Part shown: one piece after another, positions 33,446 through 42,539 of the stretch
Numbering within the stretch: position 1 is the stretch's first letter
Layout: each line of letters starts with the position of its first letter
Source: Streptomyces sp. NBC_00483
GTDB lineage: Bacteria; Actinomycetota; Actinomycetes; Streptomycetales; Streptomycetaceae
NCBI RefSeq assembly: GCF_036013745.1
Contig: NZ_CP107880.1
Location: forward strand, 3,968,001-4,032,000
Length of the DNA: 64,000 nt
Direction of reading: 5' to 3'
Position numbers and translations under genes: made by a program
The notes under the pieces: model-generated
What the model was told of the DNA's origin: nothing
Database searches by the model: none
Seen by the model: only the letters and a program-made list of their open reading frames with translations

Positions 33446-34951
33446 CTATCCGGCCGCCCCGATCGGATCCCGGGCCAGCACGTCCTCGTCCGCCCGCTCG
33501 TCCCGGTCCGCCGGGAACGCGTACGTCACCACCAGCGTCACGGCGAGATTAGCGGCGAGGGCGACGATCCCGGCGTTCATCCCGAACACCGGATCGTGCC
33601 CGCTGAACACGAGCCCGCACACGACCCCGACCCCCACCACGAGCCCACTCAGCGCACCCACCAGACTCAACCGCCGCCACACCAGGCCGATGAGCAGCAT
33701 GGGGACGAGCTGCGCCATCCCCTCGTACGAGATGAGGGAGAGCCGGACGAGCGTGTTGGGAGCGGCGTACGTCAGCACGAGCGCGACCGACCCGGCGACG
33801 ACGACCACGACCTGCGACCCGGCCTTCTGCGCCCGCGACGCAGCCTCTGACGCCCCCCGCCACCTCGGCACGAGGGACATCACACTGCTCCCCCACATCG
33901 TGCCGATGACCAGCATGAACACGGCCATCGGCACGATCGACGACAGCGCCGCCGCGACCCCGACGATCCCCACGACCCACGCGGGAAGCGAGTCGACGAC
34001 GAGCTTGAAGAGCGCGAGATTCGAGTCGGCCCCGGTGAGCCCCGGAACGACGAACAGGGCCGCCATCCCGAGCAGCATCGGCACGAACAACAGCACGTTG
34101 TACGCGGGAAGCCACATGGCATTGCGCCGCAGCGCGTCGGCGTTCCGGGCGCCGAGATACCCGGCGACGGTGGTCGGGAAGATGACGACGGTGAGGGCGT
34201 TCAGGAAGGTCGTCGTGGCGAACCACCCTTCCCCGTAAGGCGATCCACCGCTACCGGGCAACGTCAGCCAGGCGCTCTTCTCCTCAACGAGCCGCCCGAG
34301 GAAGTCCCCGTACCCGTCGAAGTAATGAAGAGGTACGTAGATGGCGAGGAAGGCGAGCGTGACGATGACGAGGAGGTCCTTCAGGACGGACACCCAGGCG
34401 CTCCCCCGCAACCCGCTGACGACGACGAAGACGGTGGTGACGGCGAAGCCTATGAAATAGGCCCAGTTGAGGCTGACGGCACCGTACGAGATCGTCGAGA
34501 CGACGACGCCCATCCCGGTGATCTGCAACTGGATGTACGGGAGCAGAAACACGGTGACGAGAACGGCGACGCCGGCGCCGAGCCAGGGCCTGCGGTACCG
34601 GTGGGCGACCATGTCGGTGATGCTCACGAGCCCGTGCTGCCGCGCGTAGGACCACAACAACGGCCCGACGACGTACCCGATGGCGTACCCGCAGGACATG
34701 TAAGCGACGACATACAGAACAGGGGCGCCGTAGTTGTACCCCCACCCGGCAGCACCCAGATAACTGAAACTGGTGTACCCCTCCCCCGCCATCAGCACCC
34801 ACACGAACACGGCCCCCAACGACCGCCCGCCCACGGACCACTCGGCGAGCCCGCCTCCGCGGCCCTTTCCACGTACGGCGAGCAGCCCGAGAGCGACGGT
34901 GGCGACCATGAAGACGCCGAAGAGGGTGGTGGCGACGGCGGCGTTGCTCAT
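33446..34951 (-). CDS. Sodium:solute symporter family protein
   Basis: 501 residues from ATG 34951, which overlaps the stop of the DUF3311-type gene as ATGA. About 13 transmembrane helices of the SSS/LeuT fold are visible; WSVGGRSLGAVFVWVLMAGE lies in helix 2 and GYTSFSYLGAAGWGYNYG after it. It probably takes up an organic acid or amino acid with sodium. The small partner upstream is typical of the group that imports monocarboxylates. Confidence 0.82.
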   Translation of the reverse strand: MSNAAVATTLFGVFMVATVALGLLAVRGKGRGGGLAEWSVGGRSLGAVFVWVLMAGEGYTSFSYLGAAGWGYNYGAPVLYVVAYMSCGYAIGYVVGPLLWSYARQHGLVSITDMVAHRYRRPWLGAGVAVLVTVFLLPYIQLQITGMGVVVSTISYGAVSLNWAYFIGFAVTTVFVVVSGLRGSAWVSVLKDLLVIVTLAFLAIYVPLHYFDGYGDFLGRLVEEKSAWLTLPGSGGSPYGEGWFATTTFLNALTVVIFPTTVAGYLGARNADALRRNAMWLPAYNVLLFVPMLLGMAALFVVPGLTGADSNLALFKLVVDSLPAWVVGIVGVAAALSSIVPMAVFMLVIGTMWGSSVMSLVPRWRGASEAASRAQKAGSQVVVVVAGSVALVLTYAAPNTLVRLSLISYEGMAQLVPMLLIGLVWRRLSLVGALSGLVVGVGVVCGLVFSGHDPVFGMNAGIVALAANLAVTLVVTYAFPADRDERADEDVLARDPIGAAG

Positions 34952-35151
34952 GACAGGCCCCGCTTGAACCGCTGGTCGCCACGCCAGGTGAGCCAGACGG
35001 CGAACGGGGTGACGAGCGTGGCGCCCAGCAGCCACACGAACAGGAACGGCAGCCCGAACACGACGGGTTCGACGCGGTTCACGAAGGGCAGCGCGCCGAT
35101 GTAGAGCACGAAGGGGACGAGGAGCCAGAGCAGGTGGGGCCGTTTGATCAC
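34948..35151 (-). CDS. Small DUF3311-type membrane protein, symporter partner
   Basis: 67 residues with two transmembrane helices (LLWLLVPFVLYIGALPF and FGLPFLFVWLLGATLVTPF). It is coupled by a four-base overlap to the symporter gene. Such small proteins accompany SSS transporters and may be needed for their assembly. Confidence 0.75.
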   Translation of the reverse strand: MIKRPHLLWLLVPFVLYIGALPFVNRVEPVVFGLPFLFVWLLGATLVTPFAVWLTWRGDQRFKRGLS

Positions 35152-35161
35152 GAAACGGCAG

Positions 35162-35240
35162 CCTATCGGGGGCGTCGACGCCTATCGGGGACGCGTGGCG
35201 CCCACCGGGGACGCATGGCGCCTACCGGGGGCTCATCCGG
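35162..35240. repeat. Four imperfect 20-bp tandem repeats
   Basis: Units start at about 35162, 35181, 35201 and 35221 with the pattern CC(T/C)A(T/C)CGGGGACGC(G/A)TGGCG. They lie directly upstream of the DUF3311-symporter operon and run into the last codons of the sortase gene, so they look like duplications of the sortase 3' end. Confidence 0.65.
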
Positions 35241-36025
35241 CTGAGCTTCCCCCACACCACGAGTCGGTACTTGGAGGTGAATTCGGGCGTACAGGTGGTG
35301 AGGGTGATGTAGTACCCGGGACTTTGGTACCCGGCCCCCGGAACGACACCACTGCGCGGCACGGGATTGATCACGCCCCCATCACCGGCCGAGGTCTGGG
35401 CGAGCGTCTTGTCGACGACGTACGTGTACGAGGCGGTCTTCGTCTGAACGGTGAGGGTGTCGCCGCGCCGCAGCCGGTTGATGTAGCGGAACGGTTCCCC
35501 GTGCGTGTTCCGGTGCCCGGCGAGCGCGAAGTTCCCGGCGCCGCCGGGCTGGGCGGTGCCGGGATAGTGGCCTACGTAGCCGTGGTTGAGGACGGCGGAC
35601 TTGCTGATGCCCTGGGCGACGGGGGCGCGGAGGCCGAGGCGGGGGATGCCGAGGATGGCGTAGGCCTGGTCCCAGTTCGGCTGGGGCGGCGCGGGCTTGG
35701 TGCGGTGGTCGTCCGGAGTGACGGAGGGATCGTCGCTCGGGGCGTCACTGGGGGTGTCACTGGGCTCGACGGCCCCGGCGGCGGGCTCGGTGCGATCGGT
35801 ACTTCCGCCCGAGCCCTCCCCCCATTGCCGCTCAAGAGCCTGCACCTGCCGATCGGCACCGGCCCTGGCCTGCCGATTGGTCCACCACAACTGGTGCACG
35901 ACGAGCAGCAGCACGACGAGCCCGAGGGTGACGGCGACCTCGGCACCGTTCCACAGAACGCGGCGGACGGCGGACCTGCGGTACCGCCCTTGGGCGACGA
36001 CAGCAGGCCGCCTATCGGTACGCAT
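35222..36025 (-). CDS. Class E sortase
   Basis: 267 residues (ATG 36025; ATG 36034 is possible). One N-terminal transmembrane helix (VAVTLGLVVLLLVVHQLWW) is followed by an acidic Ser/Pro/Asp linker and the sortase barrel. The catalytic His is in LAGHRNTHG, the Cys in LTTCTPEF, and the Arg in YRLVVWGKL. Class E sortases attach LAXTG proteins to peptidoglycan. Two LAXTG-bearing proteins occur at 21123 and 24914. The gene is not beside its substrates. Confidence 0.85.
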   Translation of the reverse strand: MRTDRRPAVVAQGRYRRSAVRRVLWNGAEVAVTLGLVVLLLVVHQLWWTNRQARAGADRQVQALERQWGEGSGGSTDRTEPAAGAVEPSDTPSDAPSDDPSVTPDDHRTKPAPPQPNWDQAYAILGIPRLGLRAPVAQGISKSAVLNHGYVGHYPGTAQPGGAGNFALAGHRNTHGEPFRYINRLRRGDTLTVQTKTASYTYVVDKTLAQTSAGDGGVINPVPRSGVVPGAGYQSPGYYITLTTCTPEFTSKYRLVVWGKLSRMSPR

Positions 36026-36226
36026 ACGTTGCATACGTTGCAGCAGCACGCGCGCAAGATAGATCGCGGGGCGCGAAGTCGCCAGGGGTAGGGCGGGGGC
36101 TGTGGGTGTGCAAGCCCCGATCCGACGGGAGCCGCGGGCGGAAACCGCAGGCGCTCGGAACCCATGGGTGCGCGAGACCCGATCGGGCGGGTCCCCGGCC
36201 AGGGATCCAGCAGTACGGTGTCCCCC

Positions 36227-37273
36227 ATGCGCCCCGACACCCCTGCCACGCCCGCCGAGACCGACCGTGCGAACCATGTCGCGGAAGCCGAGCGCCTGGA
36301 GCGCACGGCGGCGATGTACCCGGAGGACGCGGAGCACCTGCTCCTCCAGGCCGCGGCCCACTACGAACTGGCCGAGGCCCGCGACCGCGCGACGACCCTC
36401 TACGACGGCCTGCTGTCCGCCGACGCCCCCCAGTCCCCCGCCCTGATCCGCGCACTCAAGGCAGCGAACCTCTGGGAGTACGGCCACGAGGCCGAGGCCC
36501 AGGCGATCATCGCGGGAATCCGCACGGCGGCGCCGCGCGACCCCGCGCCCTGGGTGATCGTGGCGGAATCCCTCGAAGCCCACGACGAACTCGAAGAGGC
36601 CCACGCCACGTTCACGGAGGCCCTCGACCTCCTGATCCCGGAGCCGGAACGCTCCGGGGGCGGCCCGGGCATCCCCCTGGCAAAGCACACCCTCCTCCTC
36701 GGCCGCCACCGGGTCCGCCGCCTGCTCGCGGTCGACCACGACTCGTGGGACACCCTCGCGGACGAGGTCAACCGCACCTCGGTCTCCCTGGACGAACTCC
36801 ACGACCCGAAGCGCGTCTGGGCCCTCGGCTCGGAGAACCCGGCGGAACTCCAGGCCGAAATCTCCCGCATCCGGGCGGAGTTGGGCTCGTACCGGGAGGC
36901 CCTGTCGCGCCCCTTCCCGGTGGCGGTGCTCCACTGGCCGTCCCCGGAATACACGGAACTCCTGTCGGCGTACCCGACCCTCTCCTCCGAATACCCCTCC
37001 TACGAGGCCCACTTGGCGTCGACGGAGGCTTCCCTGAGGGAACTGACAACATCGGGCACGGCCAACGTCGGCATCGTCACGGGCACAGTCCCCTCCTACG
37101 AGGCCTTCGCAGCATCAGAGGGCTCATCCCCAGAGGACGTCTCGCTCCTCCCGCAGTACGCAACGACCCTGGCGGCCCGGGGCCGCGCGGTGGCGTGGCC
37201 GCCGGCGAGTGGGGCGGGGTGTTGGTGTGGGTCGGGGACGGCGTATGCGTCGTGCCACGGGGCCGGAGCGTAA
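36227..37273 (+). CDS. TPR-like protein with C-terminal SEC-C zinc motif
   Basis: 348 residues starting at ATG 36227. The N-terminal half is helical and TPR-like (AERLERTAAMYPEDAEHLLLQA ... ATTLYDGLL). The extreme C-terminus carries CWCGSGTAYASCHG, the SEC-C metal-binding motif. Its role is unknown. It marks the left edge of the accessory islet and still has the high GC of the core genome. Confidence 0.65.
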   Translation: MRPDTPATPAETDRANHVAEAERLERTAAMYPEDAEHLLLQAAAHYELAEARDRATTLYDGLLSADAPQSPALIRALKAANLWEYGHEAEAQAIIAGIRTAAPRDPAPWVIVAESLEAHDELEEAHATFTEALDLLIPEPERSGGGPGIPLAKHTLLLGRHRVRRLLAVDHDSWDTLADEVNRTSVSLDELHDPKRVWALGSENPAELQAEISRIRAELGSYREALSRPFPVAVLHWPSPEYTELLSAYPTLSSEYPSYEAHLASTEASLRELTTSGTANVGIVTGTVPSYEAFAASEGSSPEDVSLLPQYATTLAARGRAVAWPPASGAGCWCGSGTAYASCHGAGA

Positions 37274-37297
37274 AGCCCGCGGCGCTGGGCTGTGGGG

Positions 37298-38230
37298 CTA
37301 GAGCCCTTGGCTCCTGTCAGCCCAGCGCGATCGGTGCTGCTTCAAGAAGGCCACGCCTATGCGGTGTCGAGGCCTCTCGACATAAAGCCTCCCCACCACT
37401 TGCCGGGTAAAGCCGTCGACGATGTCCAAGTCGTCGGTGATCAGTAGCGCCCCGTTATCGAACCTAACGTGGCAGTTCGGGCAAAGGCAGAGGATGTTGG
37501 AAGCCACATCGGGGCCATGATGCGGTTCACCTAGAGCCTGTATATGAGCCCCTTCGCTATACCGCTCCCCATCCACTCCCACGACCACAGGAACTCGACA
37601 CACCTGGCAAGTATTGGCGTAGATCGACTTGACCTTGCGTGATGCCCTGGTGTTGCGGACTCGCCGCTGGGATGTGACGTAGCGAGCCGTCGCCCGCTCA
37701 AGCTCCGTCATGTCGGGGTCCAGCTCGACTTCCACGTCCCCTGGAACACTTTCGCCAAGATCCCTGACAAGCCGAAATTGCCACATCAGGTGACCCCGCG
37801 CAGTCTGCGTGCACCAGTGGTCCTCTACGCGATAGAGCCCCGCATATCGATAACCACCCCTGGCTTTACCGCTGCGAATATCCAAGCCGCGAACGTAACG
37901 TACGGGGAGTCCTTCGTTCTGATTGAGGACTAGCCCGGCATTGCACCCATCGAGTCGCTGATCCGTGGTTATGTGCCCATCCTTATCTGGGTCTCCCCCC
38001 ATCGCCGTGTAGATCACGACATCCCCTTCATCACTATCTGCCGCATATCCACCGCTTGCGACGATTGAGTCCACGCCCTCGCGTGCCGTGCCGGATATGC
38101 CTCGCCCGCGGAAGCGATGGACGCCAGCAGCGTGCAGCTCGGTGTGTCCCTTGAACCACTGGCCAGGACTCACCTCCGGCGGAGGGCCGAAGTAGATGCT
38201 TTTGGAGGGTTGGCGTGAAGAAGTAGGCAT
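37298..38230 (-). CDS. SRA(YDG)-HNH endonuclease, predicted modification-dependent (type IV) restriction enzyme
   Basis: 310 residues from ATG 38230, chosen because the SRA domain begins at once (IYFGPPPEVSPGQ); a GTG at 38347 would add 39 residues. The SRA/YDG domain (about 10-160) has GVHRFRGRGISG, SIVASGGYAADSDEGDVVIY and GYRYAGLYRV. The C-terminal HNH nuclease (about 220-285) has CQVC, GAHIQALGEPHHGPD and LCLCPNCHVRFD. SRA domains flip out modified cytosine, and SRA-HNH proteins of actinobacteria cut 5-methylcytosine DNA. It diverges from the PLD-helicase gene. Specificity is not predictable from sequence. Confidence 0.8.
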   Translation of the reverse strand: MPTSSRQPSKSIYFGPPPEVSPGQWFKGHTELHAAGVHRFRGRGISGTAREGVDSIVASGGYAADSDEGDVVIYTAMGGDPDKDGHITTDQRLDGCNAGLVLNQNEGLPVRYVRGLDIRSGKARGGYRYAGLYRVEDHWCTQTARGHLMWQFRLVRDLGESVPGDVEVELDPDMTELERATARYVTSQRRVRNTRASRKVKSIYANTCQVCRVPVVVGVDGERYSEGAHIQALGEPHHGPDVASNILCLCPNCHVRFDNGALLITDDLDIVDGFTRQVVGRLYVERPRHRIGVAFLKQHRSRWADRSQGL

Positions 38231-38424
38231 GCCGGCACTCTGACAAGTTGCAGCATGCACTTCAGCTACTTCGAGCTCAATTTGGCTACAGTCGATCACT
38301 TCAGGGCCGAAAACAGTCGTTGACTGCCAGGGCATGCCTTGCATCACCTATCCCGTGACTGTCAGTGGCTCTTGCTAGAACTGAGTCACAACGGATCTGC
38401 GATCGAGAACACCCAGGGGGACCG
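38231..38424. promoter_or_regulatory. Divergent promoter region of the restriction gene pair
   Basis: 194 bases of comparatively AT-rich sequence between the SRA-HNH and helicase starts. GTGACT at 38355-38360 and AGTCAC at 38384-38389 form a spaced dyad, a possible shared operator. The helicase ribosome binding site AGGGGG lies at the right end. Confidence 0.4.
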
Positions 38425-41400
38425 ATGGCCAAGTCACACCAGCCCGAACCGCTCGAGCCAGGAGTACACGAGCGGCTCATCACCCGAGCTCTTCGGGGTG
38501 ACATGACGCGGCTCGAGGCTGCGGGCTGGAAAGCCATCGAAGGAGAAGTGACCGCAGAGTCAACTCCGCACGTCCTGGCACATCATCTCGGCGAGACAAT
38601 TGGCCGGCGCCTCCAACAACTGCCACACAACCAGCAAGTCGCAGCAGCCAACACGATCATGGCTGCCTTGGAATCGGCAGCCCCCTCGGACGACTCATAT
38701 GCGGACACGCAACTGATTGAGGACGGCCCTCATCAGCTGCTCGCCCTCGCAGAGCAAGAGGCGCCCGGGGTCTACGCGATCCGCCCGCTGACACCGCTCT
38801 CTGAAACGGCCCTCATCACGAACTCGCCCGAAGACCCCAGCCTCGGAGCGGAGCTCAGAGCTGAACTAGCCGTGGCCGATCGCATCGACCTGCTCTGCGC
38901 CTTCGTGAAGTGGTACGGCATCCGAGTCCTGGAAGGGGCCCTGCGCGAGGCCGCCGATCGCGGGGTTCCCATTCGCGTCGTCACCACGACGTACATGGGC
39001 GCCACCGACCGCCACGCCTTGGACCGGCTCGTTCGCGACTTCGGTGCTGAGGTGAAGGTCAACTACGAGACGCGGTCCACGCGGCTGCACGCCAAGGCCT
39101 GGCTGTTCCGCCGCAACAGTGGATTCGACACCGCCTACGTCGGCAGCTCGAACCTCTCCAAAGCCGCCCTGCTCGACGGGCTTGAGTGGAACGTTCGGCT
39201 GTCGTCGGTAGCCACACCCGCCGTCTTGAAAAAGTTCGAGGCGAGCTTCGACTCGTACTGGAACGACATCTCCTTCGAGACCTACGACCCCGATCGCGAT
39301 GCCGCCAAGTTGGACGAAGCGCTAGGAGTGGCTGGCGGCTCAACGTCTGGCGATGACCTCAAGATCAGCCTGTCCGGTCTTGAGGTCCGGCCCTATCCGC
39401 ATCAGGCCGACATGCTGGAGCGCCTTCATGTCGAGCGCGAAGTGCGCGGTCATGACCAGAACTTGCTGGTAGCGGCCACAGGGACAGGGAAGACCGTCAT
39501 GGCCGCCCTGGACTTCCGCAATCTGCACCAACAGTGGGGCGGCAAGGAGTACCCGCGGCTCCTCTTTATCGCGCACCGCAAGGAGATCCTGAAGCAGTCG
39601 CTGCGCAAGTACCGAGAGGTACTCGACGACGCATCGTTCGGCGAGCTGCTCTTCAGTGGCGAACTCCCCCGCGACTGGAAGCACGTCTTCGCCAGCGTCC
39701 AGTCCCTCACTGACCAACGGCTCGACCAGTTCAGCCCCGAGCACTTCGACATCATCGTCGTCGACGAGTTCCATCACGCCACGGCGACCACGTATCGCCG
39801 CGTACTCAACCACTTCAAGCCCAAGCAACTTCTCGGACTCACCGCCACCCCGGAGCGGGCGGATGGACTCAACGTGCAGAGCGAGTTCTTCGGCGGTCGC
39901 GTCGCCGCCGAAATGCGACTCTGGGAAGCCCTCGACAACGACCTTCTCTGTCCGTTCCACTACTTCGGTGTCCCTGATGGAACCGATCTGACCCGCCTCA
40001 ACTGGCGTTCCGGAACGTATGACCAGAGCCAGCTCGGAGACCTCTTCTCGGCTGACCACGCCCGCGCCCGCATCGTCATCAAGCAAGTCCGGGACAAAGT
40101 GTCCGACCCCGGGAGTATGCGGGCGCTCGGCTTCTGCGTCTCTCGCAAGCACGCTCACTTCATGGCCAATTGCTTCCAAGAGGCCGGCTTCCAGGCCAAG
40201 GCACTGGACAGCGAGTCGAGGCCCGAGGTCCGGGAGCAGGCTCTAGACGACCTCAAGTCGGGGAAGATCCAAGTCCTGTTCTCCGTCGACCTCTTCAATG
40301 AGGGTCTGGACATTCCTGACGTCGATACGTTGTTGCTCTTGCGCCCGACGAGCAGCGCCACCGTGTTCCTCCAGCAGCTCGGCCGTGGTCTGCGCCGCAC
40401 GCCCAACAAGCCGGTTCTGACGGTCTTGGACTTCATCGGACAGCACCGCGCCGAGTTCCGATTCGAGGAGCAGTTCCGCGCGATGACGAACCTGTCGCGT
40501 AACCGCCTCCTTGAGCACGCTGAGCACGACTTCCCGCAGTTGCCCTCTGGCTGCCAGATCATCCTGGAGGGCAAGTCCAAGGACCTGGTGCTGGACAACA
40601 TCCGCACGCAGATCAAGGCAACAGTTCAGACCCTGGCTAAGGAGGTCAGCGCTTACAACACTCCGCGACTCGCTGACTACTTGAGGGAGAGTCGCCGCGA
40701 GATCAAGGAGTTGTACAAGTCCAGCAACTCGTGGACCACTGTCCTACGCCGAGCTGGCCTCGCCGATATGTCCGAACAGCCTGGGGAGAGCGACCTGTTG
40801 AAGCGCGTCCACGCGTTCCTTCACGTCGACGACCCAGAACGTGCGGCGGCCTACAAGCGCCTCCTGAGCGACGATGCGCCGGCCTACGAAGATCTGAACG
40901 CGACGGACAAGACGTTCGCACGCATGCTGTTCTTCAACCTCTGGGACAAGGCCGGTGGCTTTGACTCCTACGAAGAAGGCCTCGCATCGCTGCGCGGGCA
41001 GACAGCACTCCGCGATGAGTTGCGCCAGGTACTCGACTACGTGATGGACGAGACCGACCACTTCCCCATCCCGCTGGAAGGCCCACACGCGCATCTGCCC
41101 CTGAAGATCCACAGCGCATACAACCGCTCGGAAATCCTGGCTGCCCTCGGCGTGGCCCGGTTCGGTGGCCAGATGCCCGGATCGTTCGCCCAGGGCGTCC
41201 TGTGGGATGAGGCCAACCAGACAGATTCGCTCCTGATCACCCTCGAAAAGAACGAGAAGGACTTCTCTCCCACCGTCCGTTACAAGGACTACGCCCTGAG
41301 CCCAAGCCTCTTCCACTGGGAGTCGCAGAACGCGACCGCAGACATTTCCCGTACCGGACTGCGCTACCAGCAGCACGCCGAACGCGGAGGCCACATCCTC

Positions 41401-41571
41401 CTTTTCATGCGGCGCTACAAGGACACCGACACCGGCAAGGCTCAGCCGTGGATGCTGCTCGGCCCGGCCACGTACGACTCCCACACCGGAAGCAAGCCCA
41501 TGTCCATCACATGGCGCCTCCACCATGAGCTTCCTGCGGACGTGTGGACATACGCGTCGGCCGTCGCCTAG
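38425..41571 (+). CDS. PLD nuclease-SF2 helicase-DUF3427 protein (SauUSI-like architecture)
   Basis: 1048 residues; AGGGGG four bases before ATG 38425. A single phospholipase-D-type nuclease motif appears as LHAKAW (His222, Lys224) followed by VGSSNLS. The superfamily 2 helicase follows: Walker A AATGTGKT near 350, DEFH at 447-450, LTATPERADG, and helicase C ending QQLGRGLRR. The C-terminal third, from about 700, fits DUF3427 and ends in a beta-rich region. The order nuclease-helicase-recognition matches SauUSI, a 5-methylcytosine-dependent enzyme of Staphylococcus. That function is inferred for this protein. GC content is clearly lower than in flanking genes. Confidence 0.78.
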   Translation: MAKSHQPEPLEPGVHERLITRALRGDMTRLEAAGWKAIEGEVTAESTPHVLAHHLGETIGRRLQQLPHNQQVAAANTIMAALESAAPSDDSYADTQLIEDGPHQLLALAEQEAPGVYAIRPLTPLSETALITNSPEDPSLGAELRAELAVADRIDLLCAFVKWYGIRVLEGALREAADRGVPIRVVTTTYMGATDRHALDRLVRDFGAEVKVNYETRSTRLHAKAWLFRRNSGFDTAYVGSSNLSKAALLDGLEWNVRLSSVATPAVLKKFEASFDSYWNDISFETYDPDRDAAKLDEALGVAGGSTSGDDLKISLSGLEVRPYPHQADMLERLHVEREVRGHDQNLLVAATGTGKTVMAALDFRNLHQQWGGKEYPRLLFIAHRKEILKQSLRKYREVLDDASFGELLFSGELPRDWKHVFASVQSLTDQRLDQFSPEHFDIIVVDEFHHATATTYRRVLNHFKPKQLLGLTATPERADGLNVQSEFFGGRVAAEMRLWEALDNDLLCPFHYFGVPDGTDLTRLNWRSGTYDQSQLGDLFSADHARARIVIKQVRDKVSDPGSMRALGFCVSRKHAHFMANCFQEAGFQAKALDSESRPEVREQALDDLKSGKIQVLFSVDLFNEGLDIPDVDTLLLLRPTSSATVFLQQLGRGLRRTPNKPVLTVLDFIGQHRAEFRFEEQFRAMTNLSRNRLLEHAEHDFPQLPSGCQIILEGKSKDLVLDNIRTQIKATVQTLAKEVSAYNTPRLADYLRESRREIKELYKSSNSWTTVLRRAGLADMSEQPGESDLLKRVHAFLHVDDPERAAAYKRLLSDDAPAYEDLNATDKTFARMLFFNLWDKAGGFDSYEEGLASLRGQTALRDELRQVLDYVMDETDHFPIPLEGPHAHLPLKIHSAYNRSEILAALGVARFGGQMPGSFAQGVLWDEANQTDSLLITLEKNEKDFSPTVRYKDYALSPSLFHWESQNATADISRTGLRYQQHAERGGHILLFMRRYKDTDTGKAQPWMLLGPATYDSHTGSKPMSITWRLHHELPADVWTYASAVA

Positions 41572-41646
41572 GGGGCGAATCAACTTCCGCCTCCTCTCGG
41601 TGCGAACAGCCGTCCGTAGTGGATGAGTTGGCACAGAGGCCCCAAC

Positions 41647-42312
41647 TCATCCACTGCGCGTGCGCAGCTCGCTCTCGCAGCGAAGCTCGGCGCTCTCCAC
41701 CACCTCATCTACGTCGAACCCATGGGCGTCCGCCCAGCACAGCATGTCGGCGATGACATCGATCGCGGTCGCCTTGCCGACGGGAGCTTCAACGCGCGCC
41801 ACCTCGCCACTGGCGTCCGACCGCGAGAGCACCACCTGCCCGTACAACCCGAGCAGCGCCTCCGCCCGATCAACGCTCGCGTGCACCACATGACCTTCCG
41901 GATCTTCGAGCCCAGTGGCCAGTTCGCACCAGACGACCTTTCGGTCAGCCTTGAGGAGCACGCCCCAGCGATCCGTCATGGCGTCGACGAGTCGCATGCC
42001 CCGGCCAGTCTCCGAATCAAGCGCCCCGGCCAGTAGCGTCGGAAGCGCCCTCAAATCCGGGTCCAGTACCTCGATACGTAGGAACGTGCCACTCATCGAG
42101 AGCGTCAGCTCTGTAGGCGTACCAAGGCCCACGTGCCTGATGACGTTCGCCACCATTTCGGTCACGCATAGCTCGACAGCTTCATCCAGGTGATTCAGGC
42201 CCCACAGCCTCAGGTGCATCCGCGCGATGCGCCGCAAGGCCGCCAGCTCCTCAGGCTCGGCCGCGAAGGCCAGGCTCCAGGGCTTGCGGAGCATGCAGTG
42301 TTGCTGGATCAC
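41647..42312 (-). CDS. HATPase (anti-sigma-like) protein with C-terminal extension
   Basis: 221 residues from GTG 42312, with GGAGAGGGAG five bases upstream. The GHKL ATP-binding domain (residues about 10-130) has the N-box VTEMVANVIRH and the G-box SETGRGMRL. About 85 extra residues follow, ending in an acidic helical segment (ADAHGFDVDEVVESAEL), unlike the usual 140-residue form. It is divergent from the XRE-DUF5753 gene. The set ATP-binding protein, XRE and DUF397 is a recurring Streptomyces module linked to development and antibiotic control. Confidence 0.72.
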   Translation of the reverse strand: MIQQHCMLRKPWSLAFAAEPEELAALRRIARMHLRLWGLNHLDEAVELCVTEMVANVIRHVGLGTPTELTLSMSGTFLRIEVLDPDLRALPTLLAGALDSETGRGMRLVDAMTDRWGVLLKADRKVVWCELATGLEDPEGHVVHASVDRAEALLGLYGQVVLSRSDASGEVARVEAPVGKATAIDVIADMLCWADAHGFDVDEVVESAELRCESELRTRSG

Positions 42313-42539
42313 GAGCACTCCCTCTCCATTGAGGTTCACGACCGCTGGACCGCCCATGCATCAACTGCGGTCAGTAACACGCGCGTTCATCGATCTCGTC
42401 ACGCTTCCAACCGCACTACCAGAGTGGCGTCAGAGCATCCCTTCTTGCAATTTGCAGAACGGGATTCCCACCTTCGAGTGATTGGCAAGCACGGGGCTTG
42501 GCGCGGAGACTGAGCCTCGCTAGCGAGGAGGGTGTCTAG

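Noticed and set aside
35222..37012. Sortase fused to a long N-terminal region
   Set aside because: The upstream part is antisense to the SEC-C protein gene; the sortase transmembrane helix follows shortly after ATG 36025.
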